From Chimonanthus salicifolius (Eukaryota > Streptophyta > Magnoliopsida > Laurales > Calycanthaceae), in NCBI GenBank assembly GCA_013350335.1, contig CM023539.1, positions 11,532,302-11,596,301 on the forward strand: a stretch of DNA of 64,000 nt, written 5' to 3'. Made by a program: the position numbers and the translations under genes. This document shows, one piece after another, positions 46,248 to 58,513 of the stretch. The notes under the pieces are model-generated. The model worked only from the letters and a program-made list of their open reading frames with translations, did not search any database and had not been told where the DNA came from. Numbering within the stretch: the first letter of the stretch is position 1; each line of letters opens with the position of its first letter.

Positions 46248-47359
46248 TGATGTAGCACAGAGTCTACTTGACCTGGCCGAATGTCGAACCTGGCCCAACT
46301 ATTTTAGTTTTAATTATTTTATTTTTTATTTTCGCTTTTATTTAATTCCCTATTTTTTTAGGTTAGGGTTTTCTTTCCTTTTTGGTATAAATACACCATT
46401 ATGCATGTATTGAGGGAATGATTAATAATGGATATTTGATTTTGGGTTTTACCATGTTTATCTCATTTTTCTCTCTTCTCGTGGCTTCGAGAGTTGACCC
46501 GTCGACGGCGTTCGATTAGTGTTCTTCTTCTCCTTGGGCTTTGCTTCAACGGCGTTTGAAGGCTTCCCCAGAGTTTCTCTAGACCGATTGAAGAAGGTCG
46601 AGGTTTCCTGACCAGCCAGGAGAGGTGTCATTGCTCTGTTGGAGTGCCCAACAATTGTGCCCTTTTGTAGCCTGGTTTGTGCCTCCATTTTCTTCACCTT
46701 TCATCCACTGTCCCATCATCTCTTCTCTTGCTGCCCATCTCTCCAAACCCACCATAAAGTCCATTCCCTTACTTCCATCACAAGCCAGACCCCTTTGATG
46801 CAGGTCTGTTGTCCACAACAGATCTGTTTGTCAATGGTTTCTGCAACTCCAACTCTTATTTCAGTAGCCTCAACTTTTGTCTGCTGTCGAGCTCTTTGCC
46901 TCCTTCTACACCCCAGAAGCCCATATCTGATCCACACTTCGCAACATTCCAAGCTTCCCATTCATCCAACCCCTCCATCGTCACTCAACCGAGCACCTCC
47001 ACCCAGATTCAACCAACAACCCAATCATTGTCCCTTCACCTGTACAGTCCATCCAGATCTGTAAATCCTTTTCTTTTTACCATTCATCCTTTCTTTTAAT
47101 TTTTATTCATTTAATTATTAGTTCCAGTTCCATTAACATTAAACCCACCTTTCAAACCCCACCCCATCCCCCCCACCACCCACCCAATTTGGAGGTATAT
47201 GCTTTCCCATCTTTTAATTCCTATTTTGTTATTTTAACCCCATTTACCACCCATTTACCCTTTTATCTTATTAGACAATTCTATCTAATTCCATTATTCG
47301 ATTACAAATCCACTTCAAACTCATCATACCCCCGTCACCCGATGCTACTCGTTGCATCA
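46248..47359 (+). repeat. Element E 3' LTR
   Basis: 1112 bp, clearly homologous to 43967-45052 along its whole length, with many substitutions and small indels. TATA-like 'ggtataaataca' at ~46383. Confidence 0.88.
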
Positions 47360-47609
47360 CAGTAGTTCTTTTTTTTTTTTTGAGTCTAGGAGATACAATT
47401 ACTCCTTAGATAGATGCAAAAGCCGGTTGTTGAGTGGCGAGTGGTTGGGTAGCTGGCCCAATCAGCATCTGAAAAACATAAAGATGCATAGGATAGTGGT
47501 CCAGAAGATGAAACTCGTGAGTGATAGTCCCTTGAATATAGCAATGAATACGCTTCACCATTTGAAAGTGCATAGGGACATGGACCAAATGAATGGATAA
47601 ATGGACCAT
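47360..47609 (-). pseudogene. Element D RNase H, N-terminal half
   Basis: The minus-strand pieces 'PMHFQMVKRIHCYIQGT', 'LIGPATQPLATQQPAFASI' and the following '...VIVSPRLKKK' correspond to the RNase H segment immediately before the part at 43966. Several substitutions and a stop are present. The split point is the E insertion. Confidence 0.65.
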
Positions 47610-47718
47610 ACTATTGTGCCAAATGGATCAACTCATTCCGCTTGCTTCCATGTTATGCATTATGGACTATGATTTGATTTAAGGGTTGATGGATTTTTGC
47701 CTTAGGTTTTGGGTTATC

Positions 47719-50382
47719 TGTAATGACTCGTTCTGAGTTTTCCCGATTTTTGGAGAGATTTTCGGATCTCCGAGTTGTTTTCAGGACCGTAGTGATAGTG
47801 AAGAGAGTGTGGGTTTCATGGTGGGCTCTAGTTTACCTAACTTCGAGTTCGAGAACTCGAAGGGACATTTTTTTAATTTTGTGATTATATATATTATCAC
47901 ATAAAATTGTTGAAAATCACACATTTTGTCACTCAACGTTCGGCACTAGAGATTTTTCAGATTTTTTATTTCATTGTATTTTATTTTTCTTTTCAAAATA
48001 GATTATTTCAAAACCTTTGTATTTAATTTATTTCAAAAAAAAAACTAAAACCCTAAACCCCCATTCCCAAACCCTAATCCTTTAAAAACCCCTCTCATGC
48101 AACACTGTAGCCGCAACTGCTACAATTTCTTTGCCTCTTCCATCTGTCCCTCGTTATTCGTTTCCCCCTCTCAGGTAACTTTCCCCTTCCCTCTTCTCGA
48201 TCTCTCTTTCTCGCCACTTCTACTCCTTCCTCTTCTCTCACTGTTCTTCATTCTTTCCTTCCCTCTTGGTTGACACCCTCACCCGACTGTTGCCTCCCAC
48301 GCAGTTTTCCCCAACTGCTATCGCGATCCAAGATTTTGGTTTTTTTCACTCGCAGCCGCCGGATTTTCCACCCCTCATCGCTTTTCTATCTGGTACCCTC
48401 TTCTTCTATCTTTCCCTCATCTACTCTCCAGTTTTCCTTTCCCTTTACCTCATTTTCCCTCATTTTTTGACCGATTTCCTTGCTAGTTTTCCACAGTTTT
48501 CCTTGACTTTCCCTCGTTTTGTCTGGCTTTTCCTCTATTTTTTGGGTTTTCTCCTATTTCCCCCTTTTCTACTTCCCTTATTCAACCTTGTGGCTGAGTC
48601 GGCTCGGTTAAATCATGAGTCGACTCAGTTGTGTGTTGAGCCAACCCAATCTGCGAACCCTACCTGTAGTTGGACCCAGTTAGGCCCAGCTCTGGTCCAA
48701 TTTGGCTTGACCTACCTTGGCATAGTTCGGGTCTAACCTAGCTAGGCCCAGACCAAGTCTCGAGTCCTAATGGATCCAGCCCAACCTTGGGCCCAGTCCT
48801 TGATCTGGCCCATCCAGTCTTGGACCTGGCCCATCTAGACTTGGCCCGACCCTATTCTGGTAGGCCCGTCCCTTTGAGTCCGGCCCATTTTCAGGCCCGG
48901 CCAATTTCCCGACCTGTTCCCAAGCCCTACTCGTTTTCAACTCGGCCCAGTTCGACCCATTTTGGGCCCATTCCAGTTTTTAGGCCCGTTTTCAGTCCGG
49001 TTTCTTTCTAGCCCATCTTGCCTTATTCACATATTCGTTCTTCCTTATTTCATCAGATTGAGCTCCCTGCAACCCATCAAGCTGCTTGCTTGCTTCGGAT
49101 TTTTGACTCCACACACTGTGAGGGGACTTATCACAGTTTTAGCATGCATTGCATATATCAATTATGTATTTCCGAACATGAAGTGATCCGAATAAAACCC
49201 TCTATTTATTAAGCCACTCGGTAAGGGTGAGCCGTTGAGAATGATTATGTGGCAAGGGGTCTATTCGGGTGCACTTCTGTCCACTATATGCTATTGTGGG
49301 AACTTTAAGTGGATATATTAAACTTAATATTTGAAAATGATACATTGCGTGTTTACGCATAAGATACAAATGTAACCATATGTTGGACATAGAGGTACGT
49401 GTTTAAGAACGTGTTATGTACCTTTTGGACTGCATGATGAAGTATATTGTTGATCTTAGTTTATTATATCAGCACATGTTTATATTGTTATACTTAATTA
49501 TGACATTATGTGCTAGCATGGGAGGTAACCCGCAATGGGCAATGTGCCATTGGGTATTAAGATGGAGGAGTTGTTTACATGTGTTATGTTTATGATGATA
49601 TGATGGTTTGGTTGTTGGGAAGACTTCCACGTTACGCTCTGGCGGTCAAGACCCCCATAGTAGATGTGGGTTTTCACGTTGCGTTTCGGCGGTTGAGGTG
49701 TTTGCCTTTAAGATTGGCTTCCCAGCTATGCTCCGGCGGTTGAGACCCTCATAGGGCATGCGAGTTTCTCCATTGCATTCCGACGATTGAGGCGGTTGTG
49801 TATTGTGTGGTCTCTGGTTTGTATTGGTAGGGAGGCCGGAGTTGTTGGAGGGCTGTTGTGAGTTATGGAGGTGATGTCTCGGATTGGCAGGTGGGATCAT
49901 TGGTTAGTAGTACAGTTGAGTACTCATGTACGTAGACATCCATTCTATTATGATGTTCATTATATTTCATACATGTGATATATGTTTATGTCGTTGACAT
50001 GTGATATGTTTATTCCCTTCACTGGGCTGGTTAGCTCACCACTTACCTTCCAGGTACCCCGATCGTGGAAGGGCTAAGCGTGCTCCTTGAGTAGGCACAT
50101 GGGGAGCAGTAGTAGTAGTTAGACATTTTATGGTCATGTTTATGCTATAGTTTTGAGATACTCATGTTGTATAGACTCATTATCACATATTTGTTTGGAT
50201 GACTTTATTGAATGGTCTGTGGTTGTTTGTTGTGTTTATCATTATGCTGGATTTTGCCATTATTAGATTGTTGAATGGGAGGTAGTTACCCTGTTTCAAA
50301 AAAAAATGTCCGATATCTGTTATTTGGTTATGTTTTGAGACTTTTTGGAGATAACACTCCCATAGCGGGACGGGGCGTTGCA
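47719..50382 (+). repeat. Element J 5' LTR (2.66 kb)
   Basis: It starts TGTAATGACTCG and ends GACGGGGCGTTGCA. It includes a long pyrimidine-rich part (48120-48600), in which a 156-codon ORF is compositional only. A set of 'ttccgg/ggcggttgaggc' phrases repeats at 49625-49800. Confidence 0.75.
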
Positions 50383-50487
50383 GATGGTATCAGAGCATGG
50401 TTCAACTGTCGGACTGTGCATGGGTCGGAGATAGATGTGATGATAAGTAGAGATTAGCTTCATCTCTTGTGTGATAGGGTAGATTGA

Positions 50488-53122
50488 ACCGTTTTCTGGG
50501 GTAATGCCTAGGCACCCTAGGTTCTTGTAATGTGCTTAATGCAATATCCTTTAGTTAGTTTTCTTAAGTCGTATCTTGTGGTGGATTCTCGCTCGATTTG
50601 AGGTTGACCGCCATTTGATTCGCCTGTGAGTAAGTGGCAAGGTCGACCGACTGCTCGTTTGAGTGTGATGCACCGTGACATTATCACGAAAAATGTTGGA
50701 TGCGAATCTTTAGATTTTGCGTTATGTTGGTCCTACTGCCTAGAGTAATTAGAGGTGTTCCTCGGTGGGACCCACATTAGAAGAGGTCTTCACCTTAAAG
50801 GCGTTCCAGTGATATTTTCAGAGTGGCCAAAAACTTGTTGTGCAAATTTTAATTTTATAACTCATAAGCGCACGAACCATTAGATAGTATAGCGATTGAG
50901 TGCGAGGTCGAACCCATCGGAACTTAGGAAAATATATCCATAAAAAACATACCATTGAATTATATATTTTAAGAAATTTAGAAAATCATAGAAATAAATC
51001 TTAAATATGTAATTATTTCTCTAATCTAGGAAATTTAATTTTAATTTAGCAATATTCTAAAAATAGAAATCTCATCAAAACATAGAAACTATCCATTTAA
51101 GAGATCTAATTTTCATGAAAAACACAAAATTCATCTAATTTCAATTAAGATTGTGGAATTAATCTAAAAATTATAAATAATCTTAATCTAATTTAGAAAA
51201 CAAAATTAAGATGCAATTAATTAATTTACCAGCTTGGTTCTTCGATTTTTCAAGAATTTTGAATTTTGAAACAAAAATAAAAATAACACCTAAAATTACC
51301 TCTGTAGATATTTACGGTGGAACTGACTCAAAGAATCTTTACAATAAAACAAAGGCCTAGACTACAGAACTCACGTAAATTACCAATCATGCATTCAAAT
51401 TTTTCATCCATAATTATTCTAGAATTAAGATCCATAAACTTTATTAATTCAAGAATTCAAAATTAAACCTTAGACTAAATAGAATTTAAACTTTTTCTCC
51501 AGATCTAAATATTTCAGTGCACTCTTAAAAGAGAGATCTTAATAAGAGCCTCAGATCGAATAAGGAAGTCTATTTATTCTAAATATTTCAGTGCATTTAA
51601 TTTGAAAACTTTAAACTAAATCAACACATAATCTTATTAAAAGAATAAAAATAAAATCAATCTTTCATCACACAATAATTGAATAATTGGAAAACCATAG
51701 ACTAATATTTTAGCACACCTTTAATTTATTATTAAAGCATGAAATTGAAATTACAAATCATTGAATTTGAAAGAGAGAAAATAAAAGATAACAATGAATT
51801 AATTAAACTTCACCAACATGAAAATCCCAATATGAAAATCTAAAATCCCAAAGTCTTGTTCTTCTTTTCCTCTTCAATCCTTCTCCAAAACATAACATTT
51901 CAATTCTCAGGCCAAGTTTAATTTCTCAATGGGAAAGGGAGTATTTATAGATGAAAGTAGGTGGAATGAATGACTTGGATTTAAAGATTTAAATAAAGCA
52001 ACGGACACTTAGAGGGCTGATATGGTTTGTGCTAAACATGGAATGACTTAAAGGAGGCAAGGAGGAAAGTGGTGTAAAATCCCATTTTTTTACACATGTA
52101 CCACCTTGAAGCTCAAATTTTACCTAGTTAACGTCTGAATCACAAAATTTCTTAAACTAGAAAGTTGTATCCCTTGAAGTCTTTTTTCTAACCCAAAATG
52201 AGTCAAAGCAATCGAATATCGGAATAGAACATTATGGTCAAAATACTGAAGCTGTGTCAAACCTTCCTTCTTTTTCTCCACTTCTTATTTTGCTTCTTTT
52301 TCCTTGATTCGCTTGCCAAATTCGAAATTCTTCTTGTAATGACTTGTAAATTTTGAATTTCCTCATATGTATCTTGAGATGATGAAAATAGACTTCACAC
52401 ATGTGGATTTCTTCATGGGCTTTTCTTAATAGGCTTAATAATTGGGCTTTTCAAAATATGGAAAATCTAATAAATAATTTTGCCACTTACAATCAATTCT
52501 AAAAATGACTAAATTAATTCAAACCCTCAGAAATGGATTTAAATTAATTAGTTTACAAATAAAATCCCTAAAATTATGGTAAAATAATTATTAGAATTCT
52601 AACTTTCCAAAAATATCAACTTATGCCCATAAATTGTAAAATTCACCATTTGAATTTTCATATCTTGTATTTCCCTTTAAATCCTGTAAAACATCCAAAA
52701 TCCCATTAAACATATTATAAAACACACAAAACAAGGGCTAACTAGTTCAAATATAAGGGTAACATAGTCATTTTCCTATGCTCATCAACCGTGTTCTAGG
52801 GTAGTGCCTAGGCACCCTAGGTTCTTGTATTGTTCTTAATGCAATATCCTTCAGTTAGTTTGCTTGAGTCGTATCTAGCGGTGGATTCTCACTCGATTTG
52901 AGGTTGACCAGCATTAGATTTGCCTGTGAGTCGGTGGCAAGGTCTATCGTTCGTTTGAGTGTGATGCACCGTGACATTATCACGAAAAATGTGGGATGCG
53001 AATCTTTAGATTTTAAGTTATGTTTGTCCTACTGCCTAGAGTAATTAGGTGTTCCTCGGTGGGACCCACATTAGAAGAGGTCCTCACTTTAGAGACATTC
53101 TAGTGATATTTTCAGAGTGGCT
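50488..53122 (+). repeat. 340-bp direct repeat flanking LTR K
   Basis: Copy 1 is 50488-50826 and copy 2 is 52789-53122. Both begin 'aaccg.gttct.gggtarTGCCTAGG' and end 'gatattttcagagtgg'. They match closely over the whole length, with scattered substitutions and short indels. Everything between them is LTR K plus 9 bp. The size far exceeds any target-site duplication. Confidence 0.9.
50827..52784 (-). mobile_element. Tat/Athila-like gypsy LTR K (minus strand)
   Basis: On the minus strand it runs from TGAGCATAGGAAAATGAC (52784) to ...TTTGCACAACA (50836), followed by AGTTTTTGG (50835-50827). The last nine bases are the usual spacer between LTR and PBS in Athila/Tat gypsy elements, just before where their non-tRNA-Met PBS would be. 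The 'GTTCGTGCGCTTATGAG' near that end is also typical. An 'ataaatactccc' TATA box lies inside. The rest of the element is absent and no target duplication matches. Confidence 0.6.
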
Positions 53123-53939
53123 TGAACACCTTAATGGAGTTGCAGGGGCTTCGGGCTATGTTTGAGTGTTTGGACATTTTGTGTTGGAGTGTTTAGAGGG
53201 AGTCCCCCATTACGTTCCGGTGGTTGAGGCCCTTGTGGTGGACATGGGCTTCCCCGTTACGTTCCGTGTGAGTGAGGTCACCAGTTTTAGAGTTTGACTC
53301 CTCGTCGTGATCCATGTGGTTGAGGTGGGATTGTTCTATGTCCTAGCGTTGACAGGATGTTTTGTTGTAGGTTTATCCCTCCTGGGTTCGTAGGAGACTC
53401 GTGTTTAGAGTGCGAAGCCACCGTATGTGGGCCTCGTTTGTGACTATATAGTGTGGAGATAGATTCATTGGAAATCTATAGTCCGGCCGACTTACTCTAT
53501 AGATGGCTGATGGAATTCCATGAGAGGTTGATGGGCTTGGTATGTTTGAGTTATTAGTTGGGCCCGTTTTGGTCTTAGGACTGCGAGGAGTGCCTGGGGG
53601 TCGAGCAAATGGTTGTATGTCTGGCTCTAACACTCCCGTGGATCCAGTGTTATGGCTATAAGTAGTTGTAGCTTTGTTAGGAGCGTTTATAGGTTGAGCT
53701 AGTGGACTTGACCGTTAAGACTCTAGTGGGCCTAGTGTATGGGTCGATTTTGATGTATGAGTGAGTTGGGATCTCGACGCTTTGAGTAGGGCAAGTGGGT
53801 GTTTCTTGGCTCTTGACCGGTGTGTGGCATGTTTCCACTGCTTCCCCTATGATTTTACCTTGAACTTTGCTAGTTACGAATCAGATCTGTGAGTTGCGTG
53901 TTTTGACTTTTGGAGGCTTAGCGTTGGAGGTTCATTTAC

Positions 53940-56265
53940 GAGTTTTGGAGATGTAAGAGTTCGACGTCATCTTTGGGATGGATTGGTCGTCCTCCCTCAG
54001 GTTACCTTGGACTGTTGCCGTTGGCGGGTGTCGGTCAATTCCCCATAGGAGATACATTTGTCAGGCGGTTTGCAGCCTATAATTTGAGTATGGAAGAGTT
54101 GTGTAGCTTGATGGATAGTTCGATTTAGGGGAGAGTTTGTGTTGGTAGATGTTGAGATGCCTCGCATGGTTCTAGGGTCTCCGGATGCCTTTCTGGAGAA
54201 GTTCCTTGGATTGTCGCCATGTCAGGAGATAGAGTTTGTTGTGGATTTGCTTCTCCGGTACGGTGCCTATTCCGATAGATTACTATTGGGCGGCCCCAGT
54301 ATAGGTGCTGGAGTTGAGGAGTTCGCTCAATGAGTTGGAATCTCTTGGCTACAATTGACCCAGTGCCCTCCTTGGAGTGCACTGGCATTATTGACCAAGA
54401 AAGGGATGGCTCTATGAGCTTATACATTGAGTATCGGCAGACGAGTGGAGTCTCTGTAAAGAGCAAGTACCTATTGTTGAGAATTGACGATGTGTTTGAT
54501 CAATTGAGAAGGTCTTGGTGTTTTCAAAGATAGACCTTTCGTTCAGGCTGTCCTCAGGTAGGGTACGGGAGCACTAGAGTGAGAAGACAGCTTTCCACAC
54601 TCGCTTTGGGCTCTTTGAGTTTGTGGTGATGTCGTTTTGGGTGATTAATGCTCTAACGACATTCATGACCCTAATGAATAAGATCATCAGACTCTACCTA
54701 TATTGGTTTGTGGAGGTGTTCGTCGAAGACATCTTGGTATACTCAGCACCAGAAGAGGAACTTGAGCTACATATGAGGATTGTACTTCAGATTTTGAGGG
54801 ATCATGAGTTTTAAATGAAGTACAATAAGTGTGAGTTTTGGTTCACAGAGGTTCAGTTTCTGGGTACGTGGTGTCAGCTAAAAGTGTGATCGTGGACCCG
54901 ACCAAGGTTGAGGACGTTCTGAGTTGGGGGAGACTGCGGGGTGTGACCAAGATCTGCAACCCTTTGGGTCTTGCGGGTTACTATTGATGATTCTTGAAGG
55001 ACTTCTCCAAGATCGTCATACCCATGACAATGTTGACTTGTGAGAATGTGTCATTCGTTTGGAACGAAGCTTGTGAGATAGCCTTTCAGAGGCTGAAGTG
55101 GAGTTTGACTCCTGCTCCAGTAATGGTAGTACTAGAGAGGGGTCATGGCTATGCGGTTTTTAGAGCCTTTCAAGTGATAGTCTGACTTGTGTACTGATGC
55201 AGGATGAGATAGGGATAACTTATTGTTCGAGACATTGTAAGACCCAAGAGCCGAACTATCCTACTTATGACTTGGAGTTGGCAGTTGCGGATTTACATTC
55301 AAGGTTTAGAGGCATTTCTTGTACGGTGAGAGGTTCAAGATTCTTTCAGATCATCATAGCTTCAAGTGTCTGTTCACACAAAAGGAGTTGAAACATGAGA
55401 CAGAGAGGTTGATGGAGTATCTTGGTGACTATGACTTCCTTTTGTCTTACCGTCTCGGTAGGGCGAACGTAGTTGTAGACGCCTTAAGTCGCAGGGCGAG
55501 AGGGGCCACATCGAGTTTAATCAGGGGATAGAGAGCCTCCAGACATTGTGTTATGGTTGTTCAACCAGAGATTTATGATAGGGCTTTGAGAGCTCAGCAG
55601 ATGAATGAGAGGTGCATCGCGTTGAGAGATACTGTGGCCAGTGGCAGTGGATCTTTTGGATGGACTGTTAGACGAGATGTTGGTTTGACCTTTTAGGGCA
55701 GGCTATTTGTACCCATATCTGGACAGTACCGCGAGTAGGTATTACGACACTTTCATCACTTCAGGTCGCTGTGCATCTAGGAAGCACAAAGATGTATCAT
55801 GGTTTGCATCAACAATTTTGGTGAAGTATGAAGATGGCAATAGCCGAGTTTGTAACCCATTATTTGACTTGCCATCAGGTCAAGACAGAACACTTGAAAA
55901 CGGGTGTTAGATTGCGGTCATTTTCGATACCCGAGTGGAAGTGGGATCATATTACTATGGATTTCATAACTGGGTTGCCTAAGTCAACTCGAAGACAGGC
56001 AACGTGCGCCATAGTTGATCGATTAACTCATCAGCCCATTTTATTGGTATGTGGACGACGGATTCTCCAGAGACTTTGAGCCGGCTATCTTTTGTAGAGG
56101 TCGTTAGACTGTATGGTGTGCTTATGTCAATTATTTCAGATCGGGACCTAAACTTGTTTCTCAGTTCCAACGGAGCTTGCAGAAAGAGTTAGACACACAA
56201 TTATGTTTCAGTGCAACTTTCCATCTGTAGACAGATAGACAGTCAGAGTGGACCATTCAGATCTT
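53940..56265 (+). pseudogene. Element J gypsy pol fragments
   Basis: Protease tail 'EFDVIFGMDWSSS' (~53949). Linker/RT start 54139-54333 ('DAFLEKFLGLSPCQEIEFVVDLL'). RT 54330-54830: 'DGSMSLYIEYRQTSGVSVKSKY', '[26 protein letters not shown]' and '[10 protein letters not shown]', where the catalytic FxDD second position is Glu. RNase H 54994-55531 ('FVWNEACEIAFQRLK', 'DYDFLLSYRLGRANVVVDALSRRA'). Integrase 55710-56265 ('IPEWKWDHITMDFITGLPKS', 'SIISDRDL'). Many stops and frameshifts. Confidence 0.8.
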
Positions 56266-56270
56266 AGAGG

Positions 56271-56734
56271 ATAGACCGTGGCAAAGTGGGCTTAAATTGG
56301 CTAAAATGATAAATTTATTTTATGTGGACCCTACCTATGGACCCGATATCCTATTGGAATCATAATAGAACCTACATGAAGTGTTACAAAGCCAAAACCC
56401 TAGCTCCAAAAGTGAGTTGCAAATTGGAGTAGGTTGGTAGCTAAAATTCCACAAACCAATGGTGGATGGCATGTGGACTCTCCTCTCCATCGTCAAGTAA
56501 GATTTGAAGTCCTAAATGGCCAATAAACAAGGAATGTGGTGCATGGAGGTGGCTGATTTTGATTGGTTGGGACAACACTCCATTCCTACCTGGTACAATG
56601 TGATTGGATGACAAAATCGTGGTCTAAATTTGTAGGTTTAATTGAATTATCAAACATGTTATCATACTTTCATAAAATTAGGTTCCTTCCAGTAACCCAA
56701 CGTTTGCACAATTCCAATAATTATAGACAAAGCT
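56271..56734. other. Intergenic or LTR-like DNA
   Basis: No coding recognised. It may belong with 57032-57420, which contains a 'ctataaatagaggtgtagg' promoter-like sequence, as one LTR interrupted by the TRIM. This is not proven. Confidence 0.35.
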
Positions 56735-57031
56735 ATGACTTGGGTCACTCCATCTAATATGCTAGTCTTTTGGGTTAGAAGCCTAGGTTCTAACAAGTGG
56801 TATCAGAGCCAGGTCTCAAGCTACCTCATGTGGGCTCTGGAGATCCCTCACGCGAACGAGATGACCGGTGTCTCTCTCAGCCCAAGGGCCTCGTTCGAGG
56901 TGGGGATTGTTGGGGTTGCTGTGAATGAGTCCCACATTGGAAGTGTAGAGGAAGATCTAGGGGTTTATAAAGGACTTTGGTCACTCCACCTAATAGGCCA
57001 GTCTTTTGGGTTGAAAGCCTAGGTCCTAACA
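56735..57031 (+). mobile_element. TRIM retrotransposon (plus strand)
   Basis: A truncated 5' LTR ends ...AGGTTCTAACA (56795). Then come PBS AGTGGTATCAGAGCC (56796-56810), ~87 bp interior, purine tract GAGGTGGGGAT (to 56907), and a complete 124-bp 3' LTR (56908-57031, TGTTGGGGTTGCTG...GTCCTAACA). It contains 'ctaggggtttataaaggac'. Same family as 30110-30420. Confidence 0.88.
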
Positions 57032-58103
57032 AACACACCCATACCTACACCCATTGGGCTGGTTTTTCTCATGTTCTCTCCAACTCTAGTCCACTATAAA
57101 TAGAGGTGTAGGTAGCCAATGTAAGCCGCACGAATTTGGAGTTGAGAATTGAAGTTTAAAGACAAGCCTCTTTAGGAAACTTCCTAGAAAGTTGTTTTTC
57201 TAGTTTCTTATTTTTGTTTTGAATTAATTTAATTCATGTAATCATTCATTAAATTTATGCATTAAATTGTTTAAATATGATTGGTGTATTTGGATTTGCA
57301 TTTTTAATTTAATTCAAGCAAAGTCAAACCTAGTTTCATTAAAAACTTGGTCTCACCGCGGATTTTATATGTTGGCAATTTTCACTGGAACTTGGAGTCT
57401 TTTTCATTCTTCAGGTGAGAAATCAGATCTGATCCATCATTTCTAGTTGAGTTTCCAATTGCCCATTACTGGAATGAAATTCAATTAGCAGGTTAAAAGG
57501 GACGAGAGATCTGAGGAACTCTCCAAAATGGGTTGATGTGAATTCGGGAGAGAGTTTTCGTTTTTACAAAAAGGAAAAACTGAATCTGAAAATGAGTGTT
57601 CTATTTTTTTTTAAAAAAAATAAATGAAAACTCATTGAAACTGAAAATTGGGTTTTCTGTTTGAGTTTAGATTTTTTTTATTTTTGAAAAACAAGAACTG
57701 TATTCTTGTTCTTGGGTTTGGGCTAATGATTTTGATCCAAATGAGGGATGTGGTGAAGATAATTCATCATTTTACATGTCAAATTTAGCTGAAAAAAATG
57801 AGAATTTGAGCCTCCCTACCTATGTTGAAGTCATAATAACTTAAAACTGATGTCTATCACTTTGCAATATTTGCATATTTTATTAATCAATGATTACATG
57901 TTGTTGTCTTAACCAATGATCATGTAAATGGTTTGCATTCCATTCATTTGGCCTTTACTGAAAATCTCTATAAGCCAGGGCCAGTTAATGAGATTGCAGG
58001 TTTCTCTTCAAAGAGTTATATGTTCTGCAGGAGAGCCTCTGGAGTAGGTGTTACTTAGCTGTTTGGGTTCTGCTTGATTATATTTGAAGGTTCCTTGATT
58101 TAC
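57032..58103. other. Intergenic DNA, LTR-like at the left
   Basis: A promoter-like 'actataaatagaggtgtag' lies at ~57091-57110. No protein similarity is seen before 58104. Confidence 0.4.
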
Positions 58104-58236
58104 AGATGATGTTGCAACGAATTTCATTGAAGAAGAGCTTGGTCAACCTTGACATGAAATTTATTCTAAACTCTCTTCCTCTCCAATTGTTGTTGGTAAT
58201 CTTACTGCTTACAAGCTGAGGCTTGGGTCAATGCAG
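58104..58236 (+). pseudogene. ABC1-family (ABC1K) kinase exon remnant
   Basis: The frame reads 'DDVATNFIEEELGQP*HEIYSKLSSSPIVV' then 'LTAYKLRL', preceded by an acceptor-like 'gatttacag'. This is the conserved segment of plant ABC1/UbiB-type atypical kinases: the EELG motif, then the 'SSSPIAAASLGQVY' alanine-rich loop. Here a TGA replaces the Trp that normally follows GQP, and the AAAS signature is lost, so the exon is dead. These kinases act in plastids or mitochondria in quinone and lipid metabolism. I found no other convincing exon. Confidence 0.55.
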
Positions 58237-58508
58237 TATATGTTTACTTTCTTCAATTTTGAGATAAACGTAATCCACTCTTTGTAGCTCTTTCAGTGGG
58301 TGGATATGCTATTTGTAGTCTCATGAAGTTTCTTTCCTTCTGAGATGTTACAAGTATTCAATGTGCTAGATTCATTTTATTAAATCCTTGGCAAACTTGT
58401 GGTCCTTCGATGGGAACATTTTGGTTTGTAATTGGTGTGACAGAGTCTCTAGTCATGCAAGGATGGCCATGGATGCCTTTCAAAGATGTTGGCTTGCTTT
58501 TGTACAAA
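58237..58508. other. Flank between ABC1K remnant and element I
   Basis: Probably intron or decayed gene sequence. No ORF recognised. The insertion target CAATG (58509-58513) closes it. Confidence 0.35.
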
Positions 58509-58513
58509 CAATG

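Larger units (their letters stand above)
43967..47359 (+). mobile_element. Non-autonomous gypsy element E (gag only)
   Basis: The LTRs are 43967-45052 and 46248-47359, both starting TGATGTAGCACAGAG and ending ...TGCATAA or TGCATCA. The PBS is ATTGGTATCAAAGCC (45053-45067) and the purine tract AACACGGGAGAC (to 46247). The interior is ~1.2 kb with gag plus an accessory region and no pol. The flanks CAATA (43962-43966) and CAGTA (47360-47364) are a target duplication with one later change. It is the same family type as element G and is inserted in copia D's RNase H. Confidence 0.85.
43245..47609 (-). mobile_element. Ty1-copia element D (minus strand), split by C and E
   Basis: The RNase H start is at 47609-47360 and its end at 43966-43633. 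Then comes the purine tract (TTTGAGGGGGGATAG, minus sense, ~43593-43607), and a 3' LTR begins TGACGGTACAAC at 43592. The plus-strand gypsy element E separates the two RNase H halves, and copia C lies in the LTR. Upstream D domains (gag to RT) are not in the window; sequence beyond ~47620 is unrelated. Confidence 0.75.
47719..56270 (+). mobile_element. Ty3-gypsy element J, 3' truncated, decayed
   Basis: The 5' LTR is 47719-50382, followed by PBS TGGTATCAGAGCATGG (50385-50400). The gag region is mostly unrecognisable and is disrupted by a 340-bp duplication around LTR K. Protease, RT, RNase H and integrase pieces lie in gypsy order at 53950-56265. No 3' LTR is in the window; integrase similarity stops near 56270. 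The large LTR with a TGTAATGAC start suggests a Tekay-like chromovirus clade (inference). Confidence 0.75.

Noticed and set aside
48266..48736. 156-codon ORF, Phe/Leu/Pro-rich
   Set aside because: It lies in the pyrimidine-rich part of the J LTR and has no motif; it is compositional.
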